This document shows positions 35,603-46,272 of a stretch of 59,181 nucleotides of DNA, one piece after another. The number at the start of each line of letters is the position of its first letter. Position 1 is the first letter of the stretch. Under the pieces are notes generated by a model. The model ran no database searches. It saw nothing but the letters and a program-made list of their open reading frames with translations, and had not been told where the DNA came from. The stretch lies in the NCBI GenBank assembly GCA_963828755.1, contig CAWHFY010000004.1, forward strand, positions 1 through 59,181, in the 5' to 3' direction. This stretch comes from WHSW01 sp963828755. GTDB taxonomy: Bacteria > Actinomycetota > Thermoleophilia > Solirubrobacterales > 70-9. A program made the position numbers and the translations under genes.

Positions 35603-35998
35603 TTACTTGGCCTCGGCCTCGAGTCGCTTGCGCGCCTTCAGCACCGCGGGCACCGAGCAGCGCACGACCTTGGCGATCTCGCCGTTGGGACGGTCCGGAT
35701 CGCGATCGATCTCGAAGTCGATCAGCGCCGTGGTGCGGATCTTCGCCCGCTCCTCGAGCGTCGCCGTGCTCGGCGCTGCCGCGTCGGCCTCCTCGGTCGC
35801 CAGCGCGCGGCGGCAGGACAGGCAGTACGTCTTGCCGCCCTTCTTGACCCAGCCGGCGGGCGGGCCCTTGCGCTCATGGCCGGGCATCTGCCGGCTGATC
35901 ACGCCACAGCGCGCGCAGTGGAACTCGGTCGAGCTGCCACGGCTGCGAGTCGTCTTGTTGATCCGAGGATGAGTGCCGGTGTCGGCGGCAGAAGACAT
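35603..35998 (-). CDS. zinc-ribbon protein with C-terminal helix-turn-helix-like segment
   Basis: A 131-residue protein. Residues 28-65 form a treble-clef or ribbon with two Cys pairs (HCARCGVISRQ ... YCLSCRRAL), joined by a basic loop (GHERKGPPAGWVKKGG). The C-terminus (DRPNGEIAKVVRCSVPAVLKARKRL) reads like a helix-turn-helix. A DNA- or RNA-binding regulator is plausible, but the family is not recognised. ATG 35998 has AAGGAG upstream. The leader is conserved with that of the DEAD-box helicase gene, suggesting shared control. Confidence 0.72.
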   Translation of the reverse strand: MSSAADTGTHPRINKTTRSRGSSTEFHCARCGVISRQMPGHERKGPPAGWVKKGGKTYCLSCRRALATEEADAAAPSTATLEERAKIRTTALIDFEIDRDPDRPNGEIAKVVRCSVPAVLKARKRLEAEAK

Positions 35999-36060
35999 CT
36001 GTACTCCTTGTGAGCGTTGAGAAGATCCGAGGACCCGGACAGCACTCACTGGCGCACGGG
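35999..36060 (-). promoter_or_regulatory. conserved 5' leader of the zinc-ribbon gene
   Basis: On the coding strand it contains CCGTGCGC, a 6-base loop, GTGAGTGC, then TCCGGGTC, CTCGGATC, AAGGAGTACAG and ATGTCTTC. The small stem GCGC/GTGC keeps pairing with the helicase leader by a G-U change. About 45 of the 60 aligned positions appear shared with 29780-29850 by eye. Confidence 0.55.
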
Positions 36061-36125
36061 AACTGACTCGGGGGTCGCCCCTACGCGACCCAGGGGACTA
36101 ATAAAGGTAGCAAATCCGAGCCCTA

Positions 36126-36139
36126 GTAACAAGTGTTAC
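36126..36139. promoter_or_regulatory. operator-like palindrome between divergent genes
   Basis: GTAACA at 36126-36131 and TGTTAC at 36134-36139 form a perfect inverted repeat with a 2-base spacer. It sits in an AT-richer intergenic island between the zinc-ribbon gene and the divergent ABC1 kinase gene. Confidence 0.5.
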
Positions 36140-36219
36140 GAAAACGCCAAGAGAGGCCCGGGTGCGGCTCATGACCCGGCGCCCGGGGCGCCCGGTCGCG
36201 CCCGGTACCGTCCGTGGTG

Positions 36220-37618
36220 ATGGTCGATTCAGACGAGCCGAGCGGCAAGGGCCCGACCAAGGGCCGCGTGGCCCGCACCGCGATGCTCGGCCGCGTCGCC
36301 GCCGGCGGCGCCGCGCGCTGGGCGGGCGACCGCCTCGATCGCGGCTCCGACGACGACCGTAAGCGCCGCCGCGGCGACCGCGTCGTCGCGACGATCGACT
36401 CGCTCGTCGATCAGCTCGCGGTCATGCGCGGGGCCGCGATGAAGGCCGGCCAGGTGCTCTCGACGATCGAGTTCCCCGGCCTCGACCCCGACCAGGCCGA
36501 GTACCTGCAGCAGCGGCTCGCCTCCCTGCGCGACAACGTCCCCGCGGTCGGCTGGAAGGAGATCCGCGGGGTCCTGGCCGACGAGTGGGGCTCCGATCCC
36601 GAGCAGGTCCTGGCTGAGATCGACCCGGTCCCGGCCGCCGCGGCCAGTATCGGCCAGGTCCACCGGGGCCGCAGCAAGGACGGCGCCGAGGTCGCGGTGA
36701 AGGTCCAGTACCCGGGAATCGCCGAGGCGGTCGAGTCCGACATGCGCAACCTGCGGATGCTCTCACCGGTGCTGAAGCGGCTGATGCCCGGGCTCGAGAT
36801 CAAGGATGTGCTCGCCGAGCTGGCCCAGCGGGTGATCGAGGAGTGCGACTACGAGCTCGAGGCTGGGAACCACCGCCGCATCGCGCGCTTTTGGCGGCGC
36901 CACCCGTTCATCCACGTGCCGGGCGTCGACACCTCGCTCAGCCGCCGCCGGGTGCTGGTCACCGAATGGGTCGACGGGATCGGCTTCGACGAGGTCGCCG
37001 AGCGGCCCGAGCCGATCCGCGATCGCTATGCCGAGATCATCTACCGCTTCTTCTACGCCAACGCCGCCGAGCTCGACGTGGCGCTGGGCGACCCGCACCC
37101 GGGCAACTACCTGTTGCGCGACGACAACCGGGTCTCGTTCTTCGACTTCGGCATGCTGCGCGACCTGCCGCGCACCTACCTGCGCCAGGAGGGCCGCGTG
37201 TTCGCCGCGATCCGCGACTCCGACGGACCGGCGCTGGTCGAGGCGATGCGCGAGCTCGGCTACCTGCCCGGGCTCTCGGCCGAGTGGGATGCCGGCGTCC
37301 TGGTCGAGGGCATGCGCGAGGCCGGCTGGTGGTTTCTGGACCCGCAGCCGCGCCGCCTCGCCCCCGAGGACCTGTGGCGCGGCACGGAGTCGCTTCGCGA
37401 CGGCTCGCAGGCCGACGCCTACGAGCAGCTGCGCCGGATGACGCTGCCGCCCGAGGCGCTGCTGTTGCGGCGGATGGAGGGCCTGCTGTTCCAGATCGCG
37501 TCGACCGTCCGCGCCGAGGCCGACTGGGGAGCGCTGCTCCGTGAGCTGCGTCGAGGGCGGTGCGCCCGCGACCGAGCTCGGGCGCGAGCACGCCGCCTGG
37601 CTCGCCGAGCGCCGCTGA
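36220..37618 (+). CDS. ABC1/UbiB-family kinase-like protein (frameshift near end)
   Basis: Atypical kinase of about 465 residues. The Ala/Gly-rich loop and KxGQ motif are present (GAAMKAGQVLSTIEFPGLD), followed by VPAAAASIGQVHRG and VAVKVQYPGI with the ATP-site Lys. The catalytic core is LDVALGDPHPGNYLL, and SFFDFGMLRDL provides the metal-binding DFG. UbiB/ABC1 proteins support isoprenoid-quinone or lipid metabolism at the membrane. ATG 36220 is preferred over GTGs just upstream. The C-terminus (VEGGAPATELGREHAAWLAE) is in another frame after a shift near 37,545-37,552. Confidence 0.88.
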
Positions 37619-38453
37619 CCGGAGCCCGGCCACGAAGCTGCTGAGCTGGAACGTCGCCGGGCGCACGAAGCTGCTCGACGACCAGGCCGCCGCGGTCGCT
37701 CGCCAGGACGCCGACGTCGTCTGCCTGCAGGAGATCCGCCCGAGCACCCGCGGCCGCTGGGCGACGGCGCTCGCCGAGGCCGGGCTGGGCCATGCGCTCG
37801 ACTCGGGCCGCTTTCGCAACGGGCGTCGCCTCTTCAACCTGACCTGCTCGCGCTGGCCGCTCACCGAGCTTCCCGCGATCGCCGCGCCGCATCCGGAGCG
37901 GGTGCTCTCGACCGTGGTCGAGACGCCGTACGGGCTGCTCGACCTTCATAACGCCCACGTGCCTCCGGCGCAGAGCCGCGGCTTCACCAAGGTCGAGACG
38001 TGCGAGGCGATCCACGAGCGGCTCGCCCGGCCTGCGGACCGCCACCGGATCCTCTGCGGCGATCTGAACACGCCGCGCGCCGAGACCACCGAGGGCGAGG
38101 TGATCACCTTCGCCGCCAACCACCCCGAGTCAGTCGCCTCAACCGCGGCGCGGCTCGGCTACGCCTCGCAGGGGCCGGAGCGCTGGGACGCGGCCGAGCG
38201 CGGGGTCACCGCCGGCCTCGCGGCGTGGGACCTCACCGACTGCTTTCGGCTGCTCAACGGCTGGGAGCGTCAGGATGCGAGCTGGGTCTTTCACACCCGG
38301 GCGCGCCGCAAGGCGGCTTTCCGGCTCGATCACGTGCTCGCCTCCGCCGGGCTCGGCGTCGAGTGGTGCGACTACCAGCACGGGTGGCGCGAGCTCGGGC
38401 TGAGCGACCACTCCGCGATCGAGGCGGTGTTCGCCCCGGCGAACGTTCCCTAG
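37560..38453 (+). CDS. endonuclease/exonuclease/phosphatase family protein
   Basis: EEP-fold metal-dependent phosphoesterase, about 275-297 residues. KLLSWNVAGRTKLLDDQ is the N-terminal motif, VVCLQEIRPS holds the metal-binding Glu, HRILCGDLNTPRAETT the Asp-x-Asn, and ELGLSDHSAIEAVF the terminal Asp-His. It resembles exonuclease III-like nucleases. The start is unclear: GTG 37560 is the only standard codon and lies inside the kinase gene; the domain begins near 37,635. It shares a CTAG stop with the next gene. Confidence 0.83.
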   Translation: MRPRPSSGASTPPGSPSAADRSPATKLLSWNVAGRTKLLDDQAAAVARQDADVVCLQEIRPSTRGRWATALAEAGLGHALDSGRFRNGRRLFNLTCSRWPLTELPAIAAPHPERVLSTVVETPYGLLDLHNAHVPPAQSRGFTKVETCEAIHERLARPADRHRILCGDLNTPRAETTEGEVITFAANHPESVASTAARLGYASQGPERWDAAERGVTAGLAAWDLTDCFRLLNGWERQDASWVFHTRARRKAAFRLDHVLASAGLGVEWCDYQHGWRELGLSDHSAIEAVFAPANVP

Positions 38454-39070
38454 TCGTGGACCTGCGCCACCAGCTCGGCGGCGTGCTCGATTCCCAGCTC
38501 CTCGAGGCGCTCGACGATCTGGGAGTCGGGGGTGCCGCCGAGGCGCATCTGCGCGATGATCACCCGGACCCCCTCGGGCACGTCTTCCTCGGGCTCGCTA
38601 CGGCGAAAGCGGCGGCGCAACGGACCGGACAAACGCGACGCCGATCGCAGTTCCTCCTGGGCGCGCTCGACCTCGTCGAGGGGGTTCGGCAGCCCCGCCG
38701 CCAGGTCGATCGGACCGGGCGGCTCCGGATCCAGCGCCGCCAAGGTCGGCGCGGCGTTGCCACGCGCGGCGTCGACCAGCTGCGACAGCTCGTTGAGCTC
38801 GTGCTCGAGCTGGGCCGCGCGCCGCGAGAGCTCGCGGCTCAACTCTCGCATCCGGGCGAGTTCATGGTCACTGACGTCCTCGAGCCGCTGGTAGATCAGC
38901 TCGGCGCGCCGGGTCGCCTCGCCCTCGGCCGCCTCGAGCGTCTTCGCGGCCGCGGCATCGACCGCTGCCATCACCGTCTCGACGGTGCGTTGCAGCTCGG
39001 CGACCAGCTGCTCGCGCACCCCTCCGCCCGCACTCTCACTTGTCGACTCGCCGCTCAAACCTTCCTTCAT
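38450..39070 (-). CDS. coiled-coil hypothetical protein
   Basis: A 206-residue protein. Residues 15-115 are almost continuously helical and charged (REQLVAELQRTVETVMAAVD ... ELSRRAAQLEHELNELSQLV), predicting a coiled coil. A Pro-rich linker (DPEPPGPIDLAAGLPNP) and an acidic/basic segment lead to a C-terminal helical unit (VRVIIAQMRLGGTPDSQIVERLEELG). There is no membrane segment. It is not a recognised family; scaffold or cell-division-type roles are possible but unsupported. It is divergent from bipA. Confidence 0.65.
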   Translation of the reverse strand: MKEGLSGESTSESAGGGVREQLVAELQRTVETVMAAVDAAAAKTLEAAEGEATRRAELIYQRLEDVSDHELARMRELSRELSRRAAQLEHELNELSQLVDAARGNAAPTLAALDPEPPGPIDLAAGLPNPLDEVERAQEELRSASRLSGPLRRRFRRSEPEEDVPEGVRVIIAQMRLGGTPDSQIVERLEELGIEHAAELVAQVHD

Positions 39071-39216
39071 TGACTACAGCGCGCCTGGCGAGGAAACGAT
39101 CAGCACAGGCGATTCGGACCCCTCAGCGGGGCCGATTACCACAAATGCGTACCTCAAAGTCCTACTTCTGAACGCGCGGGCCAATTCCTAAAGCCGAAGA
39201 GGTCTGGGGCAATTGA

Positions 39217-39252
39217 GCGGCCGATCCGCACGCTGTCACACTCATCGGCCGC
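39217..39252 (+). promoter_or_regulatory. hairpin abutting the bipA start codon
   Basis: GCGGCCGAT at 39217-39225 and ATCGGCCGC at 39244-39252 form a perfect 9-bp inverted repeat with an 18-base loop. One base separates it from the ATG at 39254. No Shine-Dalgarno sequence is seen in the loop or between hairpin and start. Confidence 0.55.
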
Positions 39253-39253
39253 A

Positions 39254-41089
<1,836 letters not shown>

Positions 41090-41133
41090 GCGCACCGCTC
41101 AGCCGCGCTGAAGCTCAATAGCCTCCTGGCCCG

Positions 41134-42171
41134 GTGGCTCTCGATCCGACCGCCTCGGCGAATCACGTCACGCTGCCCAGCGAAGGGGCGAGCCCGCTGC
41201 GCAAGATCGGCCGCCGGCTGCTGCTCGCGCTCGGGCTGATCGTCCTGGTCGCGATGGTCACCTTCATCGGCCGCGACGGCTATTACGACCCCGAGAACGA
41301 CGGCGTCAGCCTGCTCGACGCGTTCTACTACTCGACCGTCTCGATCACGACCACCGGCTACGGCGACGTGCGCCCGGTCTCCGACGAGGCCCGCCTGCTG
41401 ACCACGATCATCGTCACCCCGGCGAGGATCCTGTTCCTCATCCTGCTCGTCGGGACGACCTTGGAGATACTGGCTGAGCGAAGCCGTCACGCATACCGCG
41501 TGGGACGATGGAGGAAGCGCTTGCGAGGACACACGATCATCTGCGGATACGGGACCAAGGGCCGGAGCGCGGCGAAGACGCTGCTCGGGCGCGGGGTCGC
41601 GGCGGGGTCGATCGTGGTGATCGACGACAGCACGGCCGGGCGCACCCGGGCCGCCGACGACGGGCTCGCCGCGATCGCCGGCGACGCCTCGAGCCAGGAG
41701 TCGCTGGCGCAGGCCGGGATCGCCGAGGCGAGCTCGGTGGTGGTCGCCGTCGACCGCGACGACAGCGCGATCCTGATCACGCTGACGGCGCGCGAGCTCA
41801 ACCCGAAGGCGACGATCGTGGTCGCCGTGCGCGAGGAGGAGAACGTCCACCTGCTGCACCAGGGCGGCGCCAACGGCGTGATCACCTCCTCGGCGGCGGC
41901 CGGGCGCCTGCTCGGGCTCTCGAGCGAGACGCCGCAGGTGACCGAGGTGCTCGAGGACCTGCTCACCGTCGGCGAGGGGCTCGACATCGTCGAGCACGAG
42001 GTCGGCCCCGACGACCTCCGCACGGTCACGCCGGTGCCCGATCACGGAATCGTGCTCGCGGTCGTGCGCGACGGCGAGCTGATCCGCTTCGACGACGAGC
42101 GCGCGAGCGAGCTGCGTGCCGGTGACCGGGTGGTCGAGCTGCGCGGCGCTCTCACCCACACGCGCGGCTGA
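41134..42171 (+). CDS. 2-TM potassium channel with RCK (TrkA-N/TrkA-C) domains
   Basis: A 345-residue ion channel subunit. TM1 lies near residues 29-46 (LLLALGLIVLVAMVTFIG). The pore helix and filter are in FYYSTVSITTTGYGDVRPVS, with TTGYGD the K+ selectivity signature. TM2 is ARILFLILLVGTTLEIL. The cytosolic Rossmann RCK domain begins HTIICGYGTKGRSAAKTLLG and ends with a TrkA-C domain. It is a tetrameric K+ channel gated by ligands at the RCK ring. It starts at GTG 41134, 44 bases after bipA, and may share its transcript. Confidence 0.92.
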   Translation: MALDPTASANHVTLPSEGASPLRKIGRRLLLALGLIVLVAMVTFIGRDGYYDPENDGVSLLDAFYYSTVSITTTGYGDVRPVSDEARLLTTIIVTPARILFLILLVGTTLEILAERSRHAYRVGRWRKRLRGHTIICGYGTKGRSAAKTLLGRGVAAGSIVVIDDSTAGRTRAADDGLAAIAGDASSQESLAQAGIAEASSVVVAVDRDDSAILITLTARELNPKATIVVAVREEENVHLLHQGGANGVITSSAAAGRLLGLSSETPQVTEVLEDLLTVGEGLDIVEHEVGPDDLRTVTPVPDHGIVLAVVRDGELIRFDDERASELRAGDRVVELRGALTHTRG

Positions 42172-42179
42172 TCCCGAGC

Positions 42180-43313
42180 TCAACCCCTGACCGGCAGCGG
42201 CGCCGCCGGGGTACGGGCGACCGCGATCGCGAACACGATCAACCGCGCGCCGACGTGGTAGCGCAGCTCCTCCGGCTGCGGGAACGCCGCAGCGGCGGCG
42301 TCGATCAGCGGCTCGAGCTCGGCGCAGATCCCGAGCAGGTCCTGCTCGCCGACCGCGCAGGCGAGCTTCGCAAGCGCCAGCTGCTCGGCCGGGTCCTCGC
42401 CCGACACGGCGACGCCGACTGCGGTCACGAGATGGGCGACGATCCGCTCGAGCAGCGGATCGAGCGCCGCCAGCTCGCCCTCGGGGCCCGGCGGGCTGGC
42501 GAGCTCACCGCCGGCGAGCACGCGCTCCATCTGCTCGCCCGCGATCGAGCGGATCGCCTCCGCTCCGAGCCCTGCCTCGATCGCGTAGCGCAGGTGCTGC
42601 GTGGCCGAGGACAACGGCGGCGCGTACGGGGAGTCGCTCGCCCAGACGATCTGACCGGGCGGCGCGAGTCGGAAGAGGGCGATCATGTCGCCGGGGTTCC
42701 ACCACGACGTGTCGATCAGCAGGTTGGGGTGGTCTGGCAGCTCGCGCCACAGCCAGGCGAGGTCGGAGACCGCGGCGTGGGCGAGGATCAGCCGCGCGCC
42801 CGGGTGGCGGGCCGCGAGCTCGATCGAGTCACGCCCGAGTGCCGGGATCCCGCGCCCGGCGTGGATCAGGACGGGCAGGCGGCGCTCGTCGGCGAGCGCG
42901 ACCAGCTCGGCGACCGCCGGCTCGGCGAGCGCGAAGCCCTCGGCGCGTGGGTGCAGCTTGATCCCGACGGCGCCGGCGGCAAGCGCCCGCTCGGCCTCGG
43001 CGAGCGCGCCGTCGTGCGGGTTGACGCGGCAGTAGGGCGTCAGCGTGCCGCCGGACTCCGCGGCCGCCGCGATCACCGCGTCGTTGGCGGCCCGGTAGCC
43101 GTCGGGCTCGGCCATCGGGAAGACGACCGCCCGGGCTCCGCCGGCGCGCTCGAGCCCGGCGAGCAGCTCGGCGGGCCCCTGCTTGTAGTTGTCGGGGTCG
43201 TTCTGGCCGATGTGGGTGTGCGCGTCGAACAGCTCGAGCGGCCCGACCACGGCGGTCAGCGCCTCCCACCAGGGCAGCGCGAGCTCATCGACGGGGTCGC
43301 CGGCGGCGCTCAC
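42180..43313 (-). CDS. amidohydrolase-2 family metal-dependent hydrolase
   Basis: A 377-residue TIM-barrel amidohydrolase. The metal-binding motif is ELFDAHTHIGQND near residue 31. GIKLHPRAEGFAL, VLIHAGRGIPAL, LILAHAAVSDLAWL and the C-terminal Asp of VWASDSPYAPP supply further ligands. After the barrel an extra 100 helical residues (ELAALDPLLERIVAHLVTAV ...) are unusual for the family. It starts at the GTG overlapping the PatB stop (GTGA) and so is translationally coupled to it. The substrate is unknown. Confidence 0.85.
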   Translation of the reverse strand: MSAAGDPVDELALPWWEALTAVVGPLELFDAHTHIGQNDPDNYKQGPAELLAGLERAGGARAVVFPMAEPDGYRAANDAVIAAAAESGGTLTPYCRVNPHDGALAEAERALAAGAVGIKLHPRAEGFALAEPAVAELVALADERRLPVLIHAGRGIPALGRDSIELAARHPGARLILAHAAVSDLAWLWRELPDHPNLLIDTSWWNPGDMIALFRLAPPGQIVWASDSPYAPPLSSATQHLRYAIEAGLGAEAIRSIAGEQMERVLAGGELASPPGPEGELAALDPLLERIVAHLVTAVGVAVSGEDPAEQLALAKLACAVGEQDLLGICAELEPLIDAAAAAFPQPEELRYHVGARLIVFAIAVARTPAAPLPVRG

Positions 43314-44461
43314 GACGGCACCGCCGCCGCCATCCGCTCGACGATCTCCGCGAGGAGCTCCGGGGAGGTGGCGAAGTTGAGCCGCGCGTGCCCGGCGCCG
43401 CCGGTCCCGAACTGCGGGCCCGGGCTGAGCCCGACGCGGCCGCGCTCGAGGAAGGCCGCCGCCGGGTCGTCGCCGAGCTCCAGCTCACGGCAGTCGAGCC
43501 ACGCCAGGTAGCCGGCCTGAGGCGGCGCGTAGCCGACCGCCGGCAGCCTCGCCTCGAGCAGCTCGGCGAGCAGCCACCGGTTTGCGTCGAGGACGCCGAT
43601 CAGCTCGTCGAGCCATTCGTCGCTCTCGCGCCAGGCCGCGACCGAGGCGAGCACCCCGAGGTGGCCGCAGTGCACGGAGACCTCGGGCAGTTCGGCGACC
43701 GCGGCGCGCGCGGTCGCGCTCGCGGTGATCGCGACCGCGCACTTGAGCCCGGCGGTGTTGAACGCCTTCGACGCCGAGGTGAGCACGATCCCGCGCTCAG
43801 CGGCAGCGTCGGAGACCGAGGTGAACGGCACGTGCTCGGCGCCGGCCAGGACCATCGGCGCGTGGATTTCGTCGGCGAGCACCCAGCCGTCGTGGGCGAC
43901 GGCGATCTCGGCCACGCGCTCGAGCTCGGCGCGGCCGAGCACGCCGCCGGTGGGGTTGTGCGGGTTGCAGAGGATCAGGACCCGGGTCCCGCCGGCGAAC
44001 GCGGCCTCGACCGCGTCCAGATCGAGGTCGCGGCCGTCGGCCAGCGGGGCCTCGACCACGCGCCGGCCGGCGTCGGTGATCAGGTGGAAGAACGGGTGGT
44101 AGACGGGCGGGTTGATCAACACGCCGTCGCCGGGCTCGGTGAGCACGCGGACCAGCTCGATCAGGCCTGCGACGACGTCGTTGAGGGGCGTCACCTGCGC
44201 CGGGTCGACGTCCCACCGGTGGCGGCGAGCGGCGAACTCGGCGAACGCGGGGCCGAGCCGAGCCGCGTCGGTGCTCGCGTAGCCCAGGTCGTCGCGGGCG
44301 ACCGCGGCCGCGAGCGCCTCGCGCACCGGCGCCGCGACCGGGAAGTCCATCTCGGCGACCCAGGCGGGCAGCACGTCGTCGTCGTACCAGGACCACTTGG
44401 CGCTGCGCCGGCGGCGCAGGTCGGCAAGCGAGAGGTCGGTGATCGGTCCTGATCCGCTCAC
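43310..44461 (-). CDS. PatB/MalY-family PLP aminotransferase (cystathionine beta-lyase-like)
   Basis: A 383-residue fold-type I PLP enzyme. AKWSWYDDDVLPAWVAEMDF is the family N-terminus. NPPVYHPFFHLI, ILCNPHNPTGGVL and VLADEIHAPMVL follow, and the Schiff-base Lys lies in TSASKAFNTAGLK. RLNFATSPELL closes the domain. MalY/PatB enzymes cleave cystathionine or related C-S bonds, or transaminate. It is first in a two-gene operon with the amidohydrolase. It is divergent from the luciferase-like gene, 35 bases away. Confidence 0.9.
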   Translation of the reverse strand: MSGSGPITDLSLADLRRRRSAKWSWYDDDVLPAWVAEMDFPVAAPVREALAAAVARDDLGYASTDAARLGPAFAEFAARRHRWDVDPAQVTPLNDVVAGLIELVRVLTEPGDGVLINPPVYHPFFHLITDAGRRVVEAPLADGRDLDLDAVEAAFAGGTRVLILCNPHNPTGGVLGRAELERVAEIAVAHDGWVLADEIHAPMVLAGAEHVPFTSVSDAAAERGIVLTSASKAFNTAGLKCAVAITASATARAAVAELPEVSVHCGHLGVLASVAAWRESDEWLDELIGVLDANRWLLAELLEARLPAVGYAPPQAGYLAWLDCRELELGDDPAAAFLERGRVGLSPGPQFGTGGAGHARLNFATSPELLAEIVERMAAAVPS

Positions 44462-44496
44462 CCGGCAAAGCTAGCGAGGCGTGTCAGACTCGTACC

Positions 44497-45552
44497 GTGC
44501 CCGCCGATCAGCCCAACCTCTCGGTCCTCGACCTCGCGATCGTCGGCGAGGGCTCGAGCCACTCCGAGGCGCTGACCAATTCGGTCGAGCTCGCCATCGC
44601 GGCCGAGCGACTCGGCTATCAGCGCCACTGGGTCGCCGAGCACCACAACATCCCCGGGATCGCGAGCTCCTCTCCCCCGGTCCTCGCCGCCGCGCTGGCC
44701 GCGAACACGTCGAGGATGCGGATCGGCTCCGGCGGCGTGATGCTGCCCAACCACCCGCCGCTGGTCGTCGCCGAGCAGTTCGGGATGCTCGAGGCGCTGT
44801 ACCCGGGGCGAATCGACCTCGGGATCGGCCGCGCCCCGGGAACCGACCAGATCACCGCGGCCGCGCTGCGGCGCTCGGCCGACCCACTCTCCGACGAGGA
44901 CTTCCCGCGCCAGCTCGCTGAGCTGATCGGCTTCTTCAAGGGCGAGTTCTCCGAGCGCGACCCTTATCGCCACGTCAAGGCGGTGCCCGGCAACGGCGAC
45001 ATGCCGGAGATCTGGCTGCTCGGCTCGTCGGGCTACTCGGCCCAGCTCGCCGGGATGCTCGGCCTGCCGTTCGCCTTCGCCCACCACTTCATGCCCCGCA
45101 ACACCGACGCGGCGCTCGAGCTCTATCGCAACCACTTCCAGCCGTCCGAGCACCTGGAGCGGCCCTACGCCATGGTCGCCTGCGCGGCGCTGGCCGCCGA
45201 GGACGACGAGCGGGCGCGCTGGCTGGCGGGCCCGGCGCGGCTCTCGATGGCGCGGCTGCGCGCCGGCCGCCCGACCCGCTTCCCCACCCCCGAGGAGGCC
45301 GCCGCGCATAAGTTCAGCGCCCAGGAGGAGCAGAGCGTCAGCTCGCTCTCCGGCTCGGCCGCGATCGGCGGGCCCGAGACCGTGCGGGCCAAGCTCGACG
45401 AGCTCGCGACGCGAACCCAGGCCGACGAGCTGATGATCACCACCATGGTCCACGACCATGCCGACCGGATCCGCTCCTACGAGCTGATCGCCGAGACCTA
45501 CCAACTACCAGCGGCGACCGACCCCGTCGGCGCGACCGCGATGGAGGAATAG
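44497..45552 (+). CDS. LLM-class flavin-dependent oxidoreductase (luciferase-like, MsnO8-type)
   Basis: A 351-residue FMN-dependent bacterial-luciferase-like monooxygenase. LSVLDLAIVGEGSSHSEAL and ERLGYQRHWVAEHHNIPGIA are typical of the MsnO8/YwcH subgroup. IGSGGVMLPNHPPLVVAEQF, RIDLGIGRAPGTD, EIWLLGSSGYSAQLAG and GGPETVRAKLDELA follow in order. It is intact. The following gene starts immediately after its stop, so the two form an operon. The substrate is unknown. Confidence 0.9.
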   Translation: MPADQPNLSVLDLAIVGEGSSHSEALTNSVELAIAAERLGYQRHWVAEHHNIPGIASSSPPVLAAALAANTSRMRIGSGGVMLPNHPPLVVAEQFGMLEALYPGRIDLGIGRAPGTDQITAAALRRSADPLSDEDFPRQLAELIGFFKGEFSERDPYRHVKAVPGNGDMPEIWLLGSSGYSAQLAGMLGLPFAFAHHFMPRNTDAALELYRNHFQPSEHLERPYAMVACAALAAEDDERARWLAGPARLSMARLRAGRPTRFPTPEEAAAHKFSAQEEQSVSSLSGSAAIGGPETVRAKLDELATRTQADELMITTMVHDHADRIRSYELIAETYQLPAATDPVGATAMEE

Positions 45553-46035
45553 ATGACGACGAAGGCCGAGTTCAACGCGGAGGAATGGGACAAGATCGCC
45601 GAGGGACCGGCGCTCGCCGGGCTGATCGTGATCTCCTCCCAGCGCGGCGGGACGATCCGCGAGACGATGGCGATGGCGAAGGTCTACGCCGCCGCGCAGA
45701 AGGAGCACAGCGCCGGCGACCTGGTCGGCGAGCTCGTCCAGTCGGCGCCCCACCTCGAGTCGAAGCAGTTCTCGAGCAAGGAGGACCTGCGCACCCGCGG
45801 CCTCGACAAGATCACCGAGGCGGTGGCGCTGGTCGAGGCGAAGGCGACCCCCGAGGAGCTCGCCGATTACCGCGAGTTCTCGATGAACGTCGCCCAGCAG
45901 GCCGCCGAGGCCGACAAGTCGGGCGGCTTTCTCGGCATCGGCGGCGAGCGGGTCACCGGCGACGAGCAGGCGGCGCTCAGCGACGTCGCCGCCGCGCTCG
46001 GCACGGAGGCGCCGCCCGCCAGCCCGGCGAGCTAG
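45553..46035 (+). CDS. hypothetical helical protein, 160 aa
   Basis: Unrecognised, probably cytosolic protein. It starts at the ATG that directly follows the luciferase-like gene's stop. Nearly all helical with conserved-looking blocks (ALAGLIVISSQRGGTIRETM; YREFSMNVAQQAAEADKSGG; FLGIGGERVTGDEQAALSDV) and an Ala/Pro tail. The Gly-rich block resembles that of small actinobacterial proteins without known function. Its TAG stop shares CTAG with the convergent small gene. Confidence 0.7.
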   Translation: MTTKAEFNAEEWDKIAEGPALAGLIVISSQRGGTIRETMAMAKVYAAAQKEHSAGDLVGELVQSAPHLESKQFSSKEDLRTRGLDKITEAVALVEAKATPEELADYREFSMNVAQQAAEADKSGGFLGIGGERVTGDEQAALSDVAAALGTEAPPASPAS

Positions 46036-46268
46036 GCGCGGCCGCGGCGGCGCGCCAGGCGCAGCGGCAGCAGCGAGAGCGGCGCGCGGCGGCCGAGCTG
46101 CTCGGCGTCCTCGCGGTCGAAGGCGGTCGCGTAGCGGGCCGCCTCGGCGCTCGACTCGTAGCGCTTCGAGCCCTCGAAGCCGCAGTCGCGCTCGCAGCTC
46201 CAGCGCATCGTCTCGCCCTCGTTCCAGAAGCGGACGCGGTGGCCGAGGACGGTGCAGCCGAGCGCCAT
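46032..46268 (-). CDS. small basic-tailed cysteine protein, 78 aa
   Basis: ATG 46268 opens a 78-residue frame four bases after the MFS stop. MALGCTVLGHRVRFWNEGET is followed by WSCERDCGFEGSKRYESSAE, with Cys-x3-Cys, and then an Arg/Leu-rich tail. The Cys pair plus the single N-terminal Cys and His could bind zinc; this is inference. The tight spacing to the transporter gene and normal codon use support a real gene. The family is not recognised. Confidence 0.62.
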   Translation of the reverse strand: MALGCTVLGHRVRFWNEGETMRWSCERDCGFEGSKRYESSAEAARYATAFDREDAEQLGRRAPLSLLPLRLARRRGRA

Positions 46269-46272
46269 CGCC

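Noticed and set aside
39071..39253. Possible small RNA or tRNA in the AT-richer gap before bipA
   Set aside because: No cloverleaf, no TTCGA-like T-loop and no clear terminator; only the start-proximal hairpin could be supported.
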